The notes under the pieces were generated by a model. That model saw nothing but the letters and a program-made list of their open reading frames with translations. It had not been told where the DNA came from and did no database searches. Source: a virus. From it: a DNA stretch of 46,232 nt. The stretch lies in the IMG/VR virus record IMGVR_UViG_3300046536_000197, positions 1-46,232 of that record. One strand, given 5' to 3'. Positions 32,248 to 39,918 of this stretch are shown here, piece by piece. Made by a program: the position numbers and the translations under genes. The number at the start of each line of letters is the position of its first letter. Position 1 is the stretch's first letter.

Positions 32248-34230
32248 GTGGGAACCTACGGCGTCTCCATCTACGGGCTGTCGCAGTACGGGACGGACGT
32301 CCATCCCGAATTCGACGTCAGCCCGTTCACAGCCACGCCCGTGGACTACGCCACGGTGCTACTGGACTGGAAGGCTCCGGCCGGTACCTGGGACCGACTG
32401 CGGCTGCTCCGCAACCGCTACGGCTGGGCCGTCAACGAGAACGACGGCGAGGTACTGCTCGACCAGGGCCACGCCGCTACCCAGTTCTCCGACACGGGTG
32501 TAGTGGGCGGTCACTGGCTGTACTACACGATCTTCATCTCCGCTTCCGGCCAGTGGTCCCGGGCAGGCACCGTGTCCTGCCTGATGCCGAAGAACAACGG
32601 CTACACCGACCTGCTGTACAGCCTGATCCCCGAGCACTACAAGGTCGACGTCCAGCCAGGCAACAACGTCACCGACGACTCCAACACGATCAACCCGTAC
32701 CTGAACCCGTTCCTGTCGATCTTCGGGTTCGGGTTCGACATCGTGAAGAGCTACTACGACTCCAACCGCTACACCAACGACGCGATGCGGACCCGGTTCG
32801 ACAACATCGCCCAGTTGGCCAGCCAGTTCGGGATCCAGTACGAGGCGTCGGCGCCTGCCTATCTCTTCCGGCAGCGGGTGCGTGACGCGGCCACCCTCGG
32901 CCGACAGAAGGGCACCCTGGAGCAGATCCGCTCGATCATCTCCGAGACCACCGGCTACGACTCGGACCTGAGCATCGGTGACAACCTGATGCTCTCCGAC
33001 GACCAGGCCGACTTCGACCACCCGACGTTCCCCCAGTGGGACTCGGGTGTGAACTACGCCTCCGGGGAGAAGGTGGAGTTCGGCTCGTACCTGTACCAGG
33101 CGGGCTCCTCCGGCGCGTACGGGCAGGCGCAGGCACCTACGGGCACCAACGCCTCCAACGCGTACTGGACCGTCGTCTCGTACGGCACCGACTCCACCCT
33201 GGTCGACGCCAACGGGCACGTCGCGGGCTGGGAGGAGATCTCCTTCACCGCAGGCGTCACCCCGGGCACGGGCGGCGTCCTGGTAGGCATCGGGGTGCAG
33301 AACCCCACCAACCCCGACGACAAGGCGGGCAACGCGCTGTGGGTGCGCAACACCAACTCCGGTGGATCGGTCGCCACGATGGGCGTGCGCTCCGTCGGCC
33401 GCCTCTCCGGCCAGTCGACGATGGACCCGCAGCAGCCGGTCCTGTTCGGCATCCCCGTGCCGTACACCTGGCAGGTGTGGGACAACGACACCGAGTACGT
33501 GCCCGGAGACATGGTCATCTACCACGGCCGGGTCTACCAGGCGCTGACCGCGTCCCTGAACGTCACCCCGCCGGACACCCCGACGGCGAACGCACAGTGG
33601 ACCCCGCTGGGCTACGACGACCGCGTGCAGATGTGCCTGTCCGGCTACGCGCAGGCGTACTCCGGCGAGCAGGTCCACGTGTACCCGTTCGTCGAGTACT
33701 ACGACAGCCACGGCTCGCTGATCACCGCCCTGTACTCGGACACGGTCCCGGCCTACCAGGTCCTGGACTCCTTCAGTCAGGGCTGGGCCGACTGGACCAC
33801 CCGCACCACCGACCTGGGCGGCGCCTCCTGGACCGAGACACTGGGCCAGTGGACCTCCGGCGGCTACTCGGGGGGCTCGGCCTACCCGGTCGGCACCACG
33901 GCGTCCATCGCGACCATCCCCGGCCACGCCGACGGCACGGTCTCGGGCACGTTCCTGACCAACCCCGGCAACACCCTCAAGCAGGGTGTCGTCTTCCGTC
34001 TCCAGGACTCCAGCAACTACTGGCGGGCCGGGCGCACGGCTCTGCACCTGATCCAGTCGGGCTCGGTAGCCGGAACGTTCAACTACTCGACCACCTTCTC
34101 GGACGGTGACCGGATCACGGCCGCCTTCTCCGGCAGCAACATCACGATCTACCGAAACGGAACTCAGGTGCTCACCATCACCAACTCGGCGCTCAGCACC
34201 GCCACCAAGGTCGGGCTGGCGGTGACCTGA
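32248..34230 (+). CDS. Tail protein I-like wedge protein with chitin-binding-type modules
   Basis: 660 aa, GTG 2 bases after the preceding stop, ribosome binding site GGGAGG. Residues about 115-250 (LLYSLIPEHYKVDV ... NPFLSIFGFGFDIVKSYYDSNRYTNDAMRTRFDNIAQLASQFG) match phage tail protein I. Two modules, about 260-310 (WDSGVNYASGEKVEFGSYLYQAG) and 408-455 (WDNDTEYVPGDMVIYHGRVYQA), have the aromatic spacing of CBM5/12 chitin-binding domains. The last 150 residues are a jellyroll-like domain (WRAGRTALHLIQSGS ... ITIYRNGTQVLTI). Binding of surface polysaccharide is inferred. Confidence 0.75.
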   Translation: MGTYGVSIYGLSQYGTDVHPEFDVSPFTATPVDYATVLLDWKAPAGTWDRLRLLRNRYGWAVNENDGEVLLDQGHAATQFSDTGVVGGHWLYYTIFISASGQWSRAGTVSCLMPKNNGYTDLLYSLIPEHYKVDVQPGNNVTDDSNTINPYLNPFLSIFGFGFDIVKSYYDSNRYTNDAMRTRFDNIAQLASQFGIQYEASAPAYLFRQRVRDAATLGRQKGTLEQIRSIISETTGYDSDLSIGDNLMLSDDQADFDHPTFPQWDSGVNYASGEKVEFGSYLYQAGSSGAYGQAQAPTGTNASNAYWTVVSYGTDSTLVDANGHVAGWEEISFTAGVTPGTGGVLVGIGVQNPTNPDDKAGNALWVRNTNSGGSVATMGVRSVGRLSGQSTMDPQQPVLFGIPVPYTWQVWDNDTEYVPGDMVIYHGRVYQALTASLNVTPPDTPTANAQWTPLGYDDRVQMCLSGYAQAYSGEQVHVYPFVEYYDSHGSLITALYSDTVPAYQVLDSFSQGWADWTTRTTDLGGASWTETLGQWTSGGYSGGSAYPVGTTASIATIPGHADGTVSGTFLTNPGNTLKQGVVFRLQDSSNYWRAGRTALHLIQSGSVAGTFNYSTTFSDGDRITAAFSGSNITIYRNGTQVLTITNSALSTATKVGLAVT

Positions 34231-35456
34231 TGACGACGCACAACATCACCTTCATCAACGACGACGACTGGTCGCCGACCGTCTCCTTCTCCGGCAGCAT
34301 CGTCGGCCGACGCTTCCGGGTGATCGGCCCGGAGATCGGTGGACAGGTCACCTTCGACGGCACCCTGGCCATCAAGATCCCGCGCCCGCAGCCGCTCGAA
34401 CCCGAGGCCGGGCAGATCTCCTTCCAGGGTCACCTCTCTGCCGGAGTGAAGGCGCCCGCCGCAGCGTTCAAGGACTTCTCCCACTACCCCTACGCGGGCG
34501 TGGACCCGGCCATGGCGTGGATCGGCATCAACTCCGGCACCCTCATGTCGGCGCCCGCTGGCTCCTACAACCGCGCCTACGCCGCGTTCACCGGCCCGGT
34601 GGACTACCCCGTCTCCGGTGGCGGCTACGCCTGGAAGCGGGCCGCGTACGCCTCGGTGGGGTTCAAGTTCGCGAGCATGTCGGCGAACAAGCACCAGATC
34701 CTCGACGCCGTCCAGTTCGAGGCGCTGCCGGTGGGATCGACCGGCCCGAGCGCGTACCAGAACGCCCGCGAGATCCAGGCCACCATCAAGCCGACCCGAC
34801 TGAACTACTGCTCGAACCCGAACTTCGAGAGTGGGCTCACCGGCTACAGCCCGACCGGCCAGGCCACGCACGCGGTGGACTCCTTCAACTGGCAGGGCAC
34901 CCAGGCTCTGAAGGTAACCGTGCCCTCCACGGCCACTGCCGACAGCGGGCTGTCCCTCCTGGTGTCCGGCCTGATCCCGGGGCGCACGTACACCATGAGC
35001 GCCCGCGTGGCCATCGCCCAGGGATGCGGGGACATCGCCCCCTGGTCTGGGGCGGGCTCGACGCAGTTGGGCTCGGTGAAGTGGACACAGGCGGCCAACC
35101 GCACGGACCCGACCAACAAGCGCTGGCGCACGATGTACGTCACCTTCACGACCCCGGCGTCCTCGATGTCCGTGGGCATGAACGTGCTCAAGTCGACGAT
35201 GCCCTCGGGTACGGCCAGCATCTTCTGGGTCGACGGCGTCCTGGTCGAGGAAGGCACCGCCATCCGAGGCTACTTCGACGGCTCGATGGGTGACGACTAC
35301 CTGTGGGAGCAGGGCGGCAGCCCCAACCTGGCCCGCTCGTACTTCTACGAGAACTACGTCGAGCGCAGTTACCTCATCCGCACGCTGCTCGAAGAGAATG
35401 TTCCCCTGGGAATCACTTCCGCCGTGCCCCAATATGCCGTACTGCCTACCCAGTAA
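34230..35456 (+). CDS. Tail fibre/baseplate protein with carbohydrate-binding-like domain
   Basis: 408 aa, ATG overlapping the preceding stop (TGATG). The N-terminus has two short beta repeats (SPTVSFSGSIVGRRFRVIG; QVTFDGTLAIKIP), then a region of unknown fold, then residues about 190-350 with NYCSNPNFESGLTGYSPTG, ALKVTVPS and SLLVSGLIPGRTYTMSARVAI, a CBM4/9-like jellyroll pattern also present in the spike protein. The C-terminus is helical (RSYFYENYVERSYLIRTLLEENVPLG). Likely a receptor-binding component. Confidence 0.65.
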   Translation: MTTHNITFINDDDWSPTVSFSGSIVGRRFRVIGPEIGGQVTFDGTLAIKIPRPQPLEPEAGQISFQGHLSAGVKAPAAAFKDFSHYPYAGVDPAMAWIGINSGTLMSAPAGSYNRAYAAFTGPVDYPVSGGGYAWKRAAYASVGFKFASMSANKHQILDAVQFEALPVGSTGPSAYQNAREIQATIKPTRLNYCSNPNFESGLTGYSPTGQATHAVDSFNWQGTQALKVTVPSTATADSGLSLLVSGLIPGRTYTMSARVAIAQGCGDIAPWSGAGSTQLGSVKWTQAANRTDPTNKRWRTMYVTFTTPASSMSVGMNVLKSTMPSGTASIFWVDGVLVEEGTAIRGYFDGSMGDDYLWEQGGSPNLARSYFYENYVERSYLIRTLLEENVPLGITSAVPQYAVLPTQ

Positions 35457-35479
35457 TCCTGAACCCGTAAAGGAACACC

Positions 35480-36112
35480 ATGCTCTCCAACTACGCCGAC
35501 GCGGGTGCGCTCGTCGTCGGACTGGTCCTGCCCGCCGTCGTGGCGGTCTTCACCAAGCCGTCGACCAACTCCACCGTCAAGGGCCTCGCGCACGCCGTCC
35601 TGGCCGTCGCCACCGGCTCCCTGGCCGTCTACAAGCAGGACCCCTCGAACTTCGTATGGGCGCCCGCCGTCATCGCATCGTTCCTGGCCTGGCTGTCCGG
35701 CACCGCGTTCTACCACTCCTTGCTGAAGAAGTACTCCTGGTTCCAGGCCGTCCAGAACCTGTTCGTGAAGGAGGCAGAGATCGTCGTCGAGAGGACGCTT
35801 AATATCTCCGACACCGGCCAGATCGCCCAGTACTTCGCGGCGGCCCAGGAGGCCGAGGCGGCCGAGGACGCGGCGGGCATCGTCAACGACTTCCCCCTGA
35901 GCACCGACGTGATCGAGTCCGGCGTGGAGGAGGTCGTCAAGGCGGCCGAGAAGATCCCGGTGGTCGGCACGGTCGTGCAGTCCTTGGAGCCTGTCGCCGT
36001 CCCGGCCGTCGTCTCCGTCGCCGAGACCATCGCGGCGCCTGTCATCGAGAACTCCACCCCGGCCGCTCCCGTCGCTCCGGTGACCGGTGGCCTGGGCCCG
36101 AGGGCGATCTGA
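35480..36112 (+). CDS. Holin-like membrane protein
   Basis: 210 aa, ATG with AAAGGAA upstream. Three membrane segments are visible: ALVVGLVLPAVVAVF (10-24), AHAVLAVATGSLAVY (38-52) and VWAPAVIASFLAWLSGTAF (58-76), followed by a long Ala/Glu/Val-rich tail. This is the layout of several actinophage holins. The position after the tail genes and before a second membrane protein supports a lysis role. CTTAATATC encodes LNI at residue 107. No endolysin gene adjoins it. Confidence 0.65.
   Translation: MLSNYADAGALVVGLVLPAVVAVFTKPSTNSTVKGLAHAVLAVATGSLAVYKQDPSNFVWAPAVIASFLAWLSGTAFYHSLLKKYSWFQAVQNLFVKEAEIVVERTLNISDTGQIAQYFAAAQEAEAAEDAAGIVNDFPLSTDVIESGVEEVVKAAEKIPVVGTVVQSLEPVAVPAVVSVAETIAAPVIENSTPAAPVAPVTGGLGPRAI
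35798..35806 (+). repeat. CTTAATAYC copy in the holin-like gene
   Basis: CTTAATATC, read as LNI; first copy with T at the eighth position. Confidence 0.75.
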
Positions 36113-36114
36113 CC

Positions 36115-36402
36115 ATGGACTGGTTCCGGCTGCTGCTGATCGCATTCGCCACCTTCACCGCGTGGGAGTGGCTGCGCGACGTACTGCCCTTCGCCATCCC
36201 GGCCGCCCTCCAGCCGCTCGTGGTGGTGGGCCTGGCCTACGAGGCGCAGCGTCTGCCCGGCCCGTGGCTGGCCGCTGTAGCGGCTGCCGGAGTCGTGGCG
36301 GTGCTGCATGTCCAGGTACGGGGCGGCGGGGCCGAGACGACCTCTCTGCGCCTGCCCCGCAGGCATCCGGCCACAGGGCGGAGAGTCCCCGACCTGCCCT
36401 GA
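36115..36402 (+). CDS. Second small membrane protein of the lysis cassette
   Basis: 95 aa, ATG 3 bases after the preceding stop. Hydrophobic segments FRLLLIAFATFTAWEW, LPFAIPAALQPLVVVGLAY and WLAAVAAAGVVAVLHV give two or three membrane passes, followed by a basic C-terminus (RLPRRHPATGRRVPDLP). It may be a second holin, antiholin or spanin-like factor. A bidirectional terminator follows. Confidence 0.6.
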   Translation: MDWFRLLLIAFATFTAWEWLRDVLPFAIPAALQPLVVVGLAYEAQRLPGPWLAAVAAAGVVAVLHVQVRGGGAETTSLRLPRRHPATGRRVPDLP

Positions 36403-36417
36403 TTGTCAAGCGCAAGC

Positions 36418-36444
36418 AAAACCCAGCTAGACAAGCTGGGTTTT
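36418..36444 (+). terminator. Strong terminator closing the late region
   Basis: An 11-bp perfect stem AAAACCCAGCT (36418-36428) / AGCTGGGTTTT (36434-36444) with a 5-base loop and flanking A/T-runs works in both directions. It separates late genes from the early region. Confidence 0.85.
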
Positions 36445-36454
36445 CTTGCTTTTA

Positions 36455-36465
36455 GAAGCCGTAAT
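36455..36465 (+). promoter_or_regulatory. AAGNCGTART motif before the AT-hook operon
   Basis: GAAGCCGTAAT overlaps the ATG of the leader ORF at 36464. The placement, just after the terminator, suggests control of the following operon. Confidence 0.4.
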
Positions 36466-36526
36466 GGCTAAGGTCTTCCTTGTTGCCGATCACGGCAGCG
36501 CCACCACGAACCTGGAGCAGACTTGA
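36464..36526 (+). CDS. 20-residue leader ORF overlapping the AT-hook gene
   Basis: ATG to TGA encodes MAKVFLVADHG followed by SATTNLEQT. Its stop overlaps the TTG start of the next gene (ACTTGAGC), a layout of translational coupling. No ribosome binding site is seen, so it could be leaderless. It might instead be a non-coding leader. Confidence is low because it is so short. Confidence 0.35.
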   Translation: MAKVFLVADHGSATTNLEQT

Positions 36527-37761
36527 GCAAGCAGCCCATCACCCTGGCCTTCGCTGGTTCCGCCGACACCTCCCCGGAGAACGTCCAGGCCCTGCTGAAC
36601 GACTGGCTCGGCTTCGGCGACGAGGACAAGGACGGCTTCTTCGAGCCCAGCGACCGCGAGATCAACCTGATCTTCCCGATCACCCGCGAGCACCTGTCCG
36701 ACGGCCTGGAGGCGGTTCTCGCCTGGGCCGAGAAGGCGGACCTGCCGTACGTCGCGGTCGCCGACAACAAGCGCAGCCGGGCCACCGAGTCCTTCCTCTC
36801 GGACGCGGAGGAGGTCATCCACGCCGCCAACGTCACCGCCGGGGTCGTCGACCTGCTCAAGAAGGCCGACAGCGTCGGCGACGAGGTCCACCTGATCCTG
36901 CTGTGGGGCGACGAGGGCAGCGAGCAGGCGGAACTCCTCCTGGACGCCGCCGAGCAGGCGGGCATCAAGGCCAAGGACCTGACGGCCGGGCTGGACGACA
37001 TCTCGTTCGGTGAGCAGCCGCAGGCCGAGGAGCCGGAGGAGGAGCCCGAGCCGGAGCCCGAGCCGGAGGAGCAGCCGAAGCGCGGTCGCCGTCGCGGCCG
37101 TCGGCAGGAGCCCGTCGAGGTCGAGCCGGAGGAGGAGCCGCTGACCGAGGACGAGCCCGAGGAGCCGAAGCAGGAGGAGGAGCCGAAGCGCGGCCGTCGC
37201 GGTCGCAAGGCCGACCCCGAGCCGGAGCCGGAGGAGCACCCGGTCGAGCAGGACATCCGCGAGCAGAAGGAAGACGAGGACCTGGAGCAGCAGATCAACC
37301 GCGCTGCGCAGAAGGTCCAGCGCGAGACCACGCCGGTCTCCGACAAGGAGATCGACCTCATCCTCATCGGCAACGCTTTGGAGGGTGCCTACAACGCCTT
37401 CCGGCTGGAGGACGAGCGCAACGCGGTCATCAACCAGGCCGAGGTCCGCCACCGGCCGCTGACCGAACTGCTGGCCAAGGCGCTTAATATCGTGGCCGAC
37501 GCGGTCCACGACGCCGAGGCCGAGAAGCAGGACGCCCCGGCCGCCAAGGCCGAGGAGCAGAGCGAGGAGCCGGAGGAGCAGACCTCCGGGCGCCGTCGCC
37601 GTGGCCGTCCGCGCGACGAGTCCAAGACGTTCGCCTTCCTGGTCGACGACGAGGGCAACTACAGCCGTCGCGGCCGTGGCCGTATCCCGGCCGGACAGAA
37701 GGTCGTACACCTGACCCGGGCGGAGATCGAGGAGAAGGGCCTCGAACTCGACTCGGAGTGA
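36523..37761 (+). CDS. AT-hook-containing DNA-binding protein
   Basis: 412 aa, TTG start overlapping the leader stop. Residues 1-160 form an alpha/beta domain (ITLAFAGSADTSPENVQALLNDWLGFG; EVHLILLWGDEGSEQAELLLDAA). Residues about 165-250 are Glu/Pro-rich with basic patches GRRRGRR (about 188) and RGRRGRK (about 224). A helical domain follows (ISDKEIDLILIGNALEGAYNAF region, about 275-335), then GRRRRGRPRD (about 356), a classic AT-hook core. It resembles nucleoid-shaping proteins: acidic linkers with several minor-groove-binding hooks. CTTAATATC encodes LNI at about residue 322. It may organise phage DNA or displace a host silencer such as Lsr2; that is inference. Confidence 0.7.
   Translation: MSKQPITLAFAGSADTSPENVQALLNDWLGFGDEDKDGFFEPSDREINLIFPITREHLSDGLEAVLAWAEKADLPYVAVADNKRSRATESFLSDAEEVIHAANVTAGVVDLLKKADSVGDEVHLILLWGDEGSEQAELLLDAAEQAGIKAKDLTAGLDDISFGEQPQAEEPEEEPEPEPEPEEQPKRGRRRGRRQEPVEVEPEEEPLTEDEPEEPKQEEEPKRGRRGRKADPEPEPEEHPVEQDIREQKEDEDLEQQINRAAQKVQRETTPVSDKEIDLILIGNALEGAYNAFRLEDERNAVINQAEVRHRPLTELLAKALNIVADAVHDAEAEKQDAPAAKAEEQSEEPEEQTSGRRRRGRPRDESKTFAFLVDDEGNYSRRGRGRIPAGQKVVHLTRAEIEEKGLELDSE
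37483..37491 (+). repeat. CTTAATAYC copy in the AT-hook gene
   Basis: CTTAATATC, read as LNI, 278 bases before the gene end. Confidence 0.75.
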
Positions 37762-37766
37762 GCAAC

Positions 37767-37825
37767 GCAAAAGCCCCCGGCGCTGAAGAGGTTCGAGACC
37801 TCGATTCACTGCCGGGGGCTTTTGC
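37767..37825 (+). terminator. Terminator after the AT-hook gene
   Basis: A 15-bp perfect stem GCAAAAGCCCCCGGC (37767-37781) / GCCGGGGGCTTTTGC (37811-37825) carries an inner hairpin GAGGT/ACCTC (37788-37802) and ends in a TTTT run. Confidence 0.85.
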
Positions 37826-37875
37826 CCACCACACCCCGAGGCCCACCACAAACCCCGAGATGGGAAGAACCTAAC

Positions 37876-37923
37876 ATGTCGAGCCGACTTAATATCAACG
37901 GCGGACGGGGAGCCGCCGAGTGA
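37876..37923 (+). CDS. 15-residue leader ORF carrying CTTAATATC
   Basis: ATG to TGA encodes MSSRLNINGGRGAAE. Codons 5-7 are CTT AAT ATC, a copy of the dispersed word. The stop overlaps the GTG start of the initiator gene (GTGA), so translation would be coupled. It stands in a gap that would otherwise be non-coding. Short length limits confidence, but the same design recurs at 42840. Confidence 0.5.
   Translation: MSSRLNINGGRGAAE
37888..37896 (+). repeat. CTTAATAYC copy in the 15-residue leader
   Basis: CTTAATATC preceded by CGA, read as RLNI, in the otherwise non-coding gap before the initiator. Confidence 0.75.
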
Positions 37924-38921
37924 GCATCCTGATCATGTCGGAGGTGTTCACGCAGTCCGACACCCGCCTGGCCACGCGCCTCGTTCTGCTCGCGCTGGCG
38001 GACGCGGCAAACGACTCCCACCGCATGTGCTGGGAGTCCGCCGACACCATCGCGGCCAAGGCGCGCGTCTCCAAGAGGCAGGCGTACGTCTCCCTGGCCG
38101 CGCTGGAGAAGGACGGCATCGTCGAGCACGTACCCGACGACGAGGTACCGCTGGAAGCCCTGCGGTACAAGTCCGTGGTCCGGCGTATCAAGCCGGTATC
38201 GGAATGGCCCACGAGTGCAGAATCTGCACCCCCTGAAAGTGCAGAATCTGCACCCCCTGTGTCGAAGTTTTCACCCAACCCCAATAACCAACTGGAAGTT
38301 AGAGATATAGAAGAAACTACGTTTCTTCCACCGCGCCGGTCGGCACGGTCAGATCCCGGCGGAGCCGAGGAGATCCCTTCGAGGCCGGGTGCTCGTGGCT
38401 GGGGTGCGGTCGTGGCTCCCAAGCGTGGCGGCCGGAAGAAGACCAAGAAGCAGCAGGCCGAGGAAGCCGCCCTGGCGGAGAAGGAACTCGACCCGGCGTA
38501 CGTCGTGGCCCAGGCCCTCGGCGGGGATGACTCGGAAACGGGCCAGGATGGCCGTCTCCCGGCTTCGGACGACGACCTGGTCCCTCCGGTCCGGCGACCT
38601 CGTGAGAAGCGCTCCAGGAGGCCGTCGGAGGAACTGGCGGAGTTCTTCGGGAAGCGGGCCGAGGAGGTAGGTCACCCGGTCCCCGGCGCCACCAACCTCA
38701 GAGCCCTCACCGGACAGTTCGGCCGGTGGATGGCGCAGGGCCTGGAACGGGAAACCATCCGGCAGATGATCATCACCTACTGGTCGTCCTCCTGGAACCG
38801 CTCGGAGAACCACCCGGCCTGGAAGGACTTCCTCGGGGCCCGGGGGCTGTTGACCGAGCGGCTGGGCAAGGCCGAGAACACGATGGAGAAGCACCGGCAC
38901 GACGAGTCCTTCTGGGACTGA
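37920..38921 (+). CDS. Replication initiator protein (helix-turn-helix)
   Basis: 333 aa, GTG overlapping the leader stop. The N-terminal winged-helix part (VFTQSDTRLATRLVLLALADAAN ... CWESADTIAAKARVSKRQAYVSLAALEKDGIVEHV) resembles replisome-organiser and O-type initiators. A linker encoded by repeated palindromes follows (about 98-115, WPTSAESAPPESAESAPP), then a basic segment (RGGRKKTKKQQAEE) and a C-terminal domain (LAEFFGKRAEEVGHPVPGATNLRALTGQFGRWMAQGLERETIRQMI) that may contact the helicase loader. It begins the replication operon. The repeats inside the gene and the AT-rich stretch after them look like an origin. Confidence 0.75.
   Translation: MSILIMSEVFTQSDTRLATRLVLLALADAANDSHRMCWESADTIAAKARVSKRQAYVSLAALEKDGIVEHVPDDEVPLEALRYKSVVRRIKPVSEWPTSAESAPPESAESAPPVSKFSPNPNNQLEVRDIEETTFLPPRRSARSDPGGAEEIPSRPGARGWGAVVAPKRGGRKKTKKQQAEEAALAEKELDPAYVVAQALGGDDSETGQDGRLPASDDDLVPPVRRPREKRSRRPSEELAEFFGKRAEEVGHPVPGATNLRALTGQFGRWMAQGLERETIRQMIITYWSSSWNRSENHPAWKDFLGARGLLTERLGKAENTMEKHRHDESFWD
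38214..38332 (+). repeat. Candidate replication origin: two iterons and an AT-rich stretch
   Basis: A 22-bp unit occurs twice, at 38214-38235 and 38238-38259. Each contains the palindrome GTGCAGAATCTGCAC (7-bp arms around one A). Immediately after comes an unusually AT-rich stretch (about 38262-38332, with CCAATAACCAACTGG, TTAGAGATATAGAAG and AAACTACGTTTC) in an otherwise GC-rich genome. Iterons plus a melting region inside an initiator gene is the lambda O arrangement. Function is inferred. Confidence 0.65.
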
Positions 38922-38929
38922 TGCCAACC

Positions 38930-38959
38930 AGGGGCGGGCTGCTACGGCGGTCCGCCCCT
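38930..38959 (+). terminator. Hairpin after the initiator gene
   Basis: AGGGGCGG (38930-38937) pairs with CCGCCCCT (38952-38959) over a 14-base loop, followed by T and TTCC. Moderate terminator candidate in the 123-base gap before the helicase loader. Confidence 0.5.
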
Positions 38960-38984
38960 TACGGCTTCCTGGATACGTCTTCCG

Positions 38985-39007
38985 AAAGGCGTAATCTGTG
39001 GTAGCCT
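38985..39007 (+). promoter_or_regulatory. AAGNCGTART motif and TAGCCT -10 candidate before the helicase loader
   Basis: AAAGGCGTAAT (38985-38995) is followed by TAGCCT (39002-39007), a plausible -10; no good -35 lies 17 bases upstream, so an activator may be needed. The leader contains CGAGGAGG before ATG 39045. Confidence 0.45.
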
Positions 39008-39044
39008 CCTGAGCGTTGAACCACCACCACACGAGGAGGCCACG

Positions 39045-39701
39045 ATGGCGACCGACCCCCGGGTCCACGCCCTGCGGCTCAAGGAGTACGGCATCCCCGC
39101 CCACTACCGTCACCTGCGGCTTAATACCGTGGCGGACACCGAAGAGTCCGCCGCCTGCCGTACCTGGCTCGACAACCTGCGGGACCACTACGTCACCGAC
39201 AAGCGGCCCCTGACGGAGTACCCCGAGGACTGGTCCCAGATCGGCAAGGGCCTGCTGCTGGTCGGCCCGCCCGGCACCGGCAAGACCACCCTCGCCACGG
39301 CCACGCTGCTGGAGGTCTACTACGTCCACCGGCTCCCGGTGCACTGGCTGGCCTACGCCGACTTCGTGAAGGACTCCATCGAGAAGATGGGCCTCCAGGA
39401 CCGCAGCGAGCCCGAGGCCGTCGCCCGGTGGTGGGAGATCCAGGACAAGATCGTGGCGGCCGAGAAGGCCCCCGTCCTCGTGCTGGACGACGTCGGCAAG
39501 GAGCACCGGACCAAGACCGGCTACGCCGAGGGACTGCTGGACACCCTGCTGCGCCAGCGGCACCGCGAGGCCCGGCCCACGATCGTCACCTCGAACCTCC
39601 CGCCCAGGGAGTGGGGCGCGGTCTACAACCCCACGATGGGTTCCTTCATCCAGCAGGCATTCACGCACGTCAAGTTGATCGGGAAGGACCGCCGTGGCTG
39701 A
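39045..39701 (+). CDS. DnaC/IstB-like helicase loader ATPase
   Basis: 218 aa, ATG with GAGGAGG upstream. AAA+ protein that loads the replicative helicase. Walker A is LLLVGPPGTGKTTLATA (about 71-87), Walker B VLVLDDVGKEH (about 145-155), sensor region TIVTSNLPPREW (about 183-194). Codons for RLNT at about residue 25 contain CTTAATACC. It overlaps the next gene by 8 bases and lies between initiator and helicase, as expected. Confidence 0.88.
   Translation: MATDPRVHALRLKEYGIPAHYRHLRLNTVADTEESAACRTWLDNLRDHYVTDKRPLTEYPEDWSQIGKGLLLVGPPGTGKTTLATATLLEVYYVHRLPVHWLAYADFVKDSIEKMGLQDRSEPEAVARWWEIQDKIVAAEKAPVLVLDDVGKEHRTKTGYAEGLLDTLLRQRHREARPTIVTSNLPPREWGAVYNPTMGSFIQQAFTHVKLIGKDRRG
39120..39128 (+). repeat. 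CTTAATAYC copy in the helicase-loader gene
   Basis: CTTAATACC preceded by CGG, read as RLNT. Confidence 0.75.
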
Positions 39702-39918
39702 GCAACTGACCCTTCCGTTCGAGGACGAGGTTTTGGTGATTCTCTACAAACGCGAGGCCGAGTCCCGGGCCCTCCCGGCGTACTGGGACGCGCTGGAGTA
39801 CACCGTCCGCGTCCGCGCCAAGTCCCTCGGCTTCGTGATCAAGCGCTCCCGGAGGGACGCCTGGTACGAGGACGGGCGACTTAATATCCAGCTCCGCGCA
39901 GAGGCGGAGCGCACCTGA
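39694..39918 (+). CDS. Small hypothetical protein of the replication operon
   Basis: 74 aa, GTG overlapping the loader gene. Contains YKREAESRALPAYWDALEYTVRVRAKSLGFVIKRSRRDAW, mixed helix and strand with a basic surface. CTTAATATC encodes RLNI near the C-terminus. Its stop overlaps the next ATG (TGATG). No family is recognised; the operon suggests a DNA-metabolism role. Confidence 0.6.
   Translation: MAEQLTLPFEDEVLVILYKREAESRALPAYWDALEYTVRVRAKSLGFVIKRSRRDAWYEDGRLNIQLRAEAERT
39880..39888 (+). repeat. CTTAATAYC copy in the 39694 gene
   Basis: CTTAATATC preceded by CGA, read as RLNI near the gene end. Confidence 0.75.

Noticed and set aside
36402-36433. TTGTCA ... TAGACA as promoter of the AT-hook operon
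   Set aside because: The spacer is 19 bases and the -10 lies in the terminator stem; not convincing enough to list.
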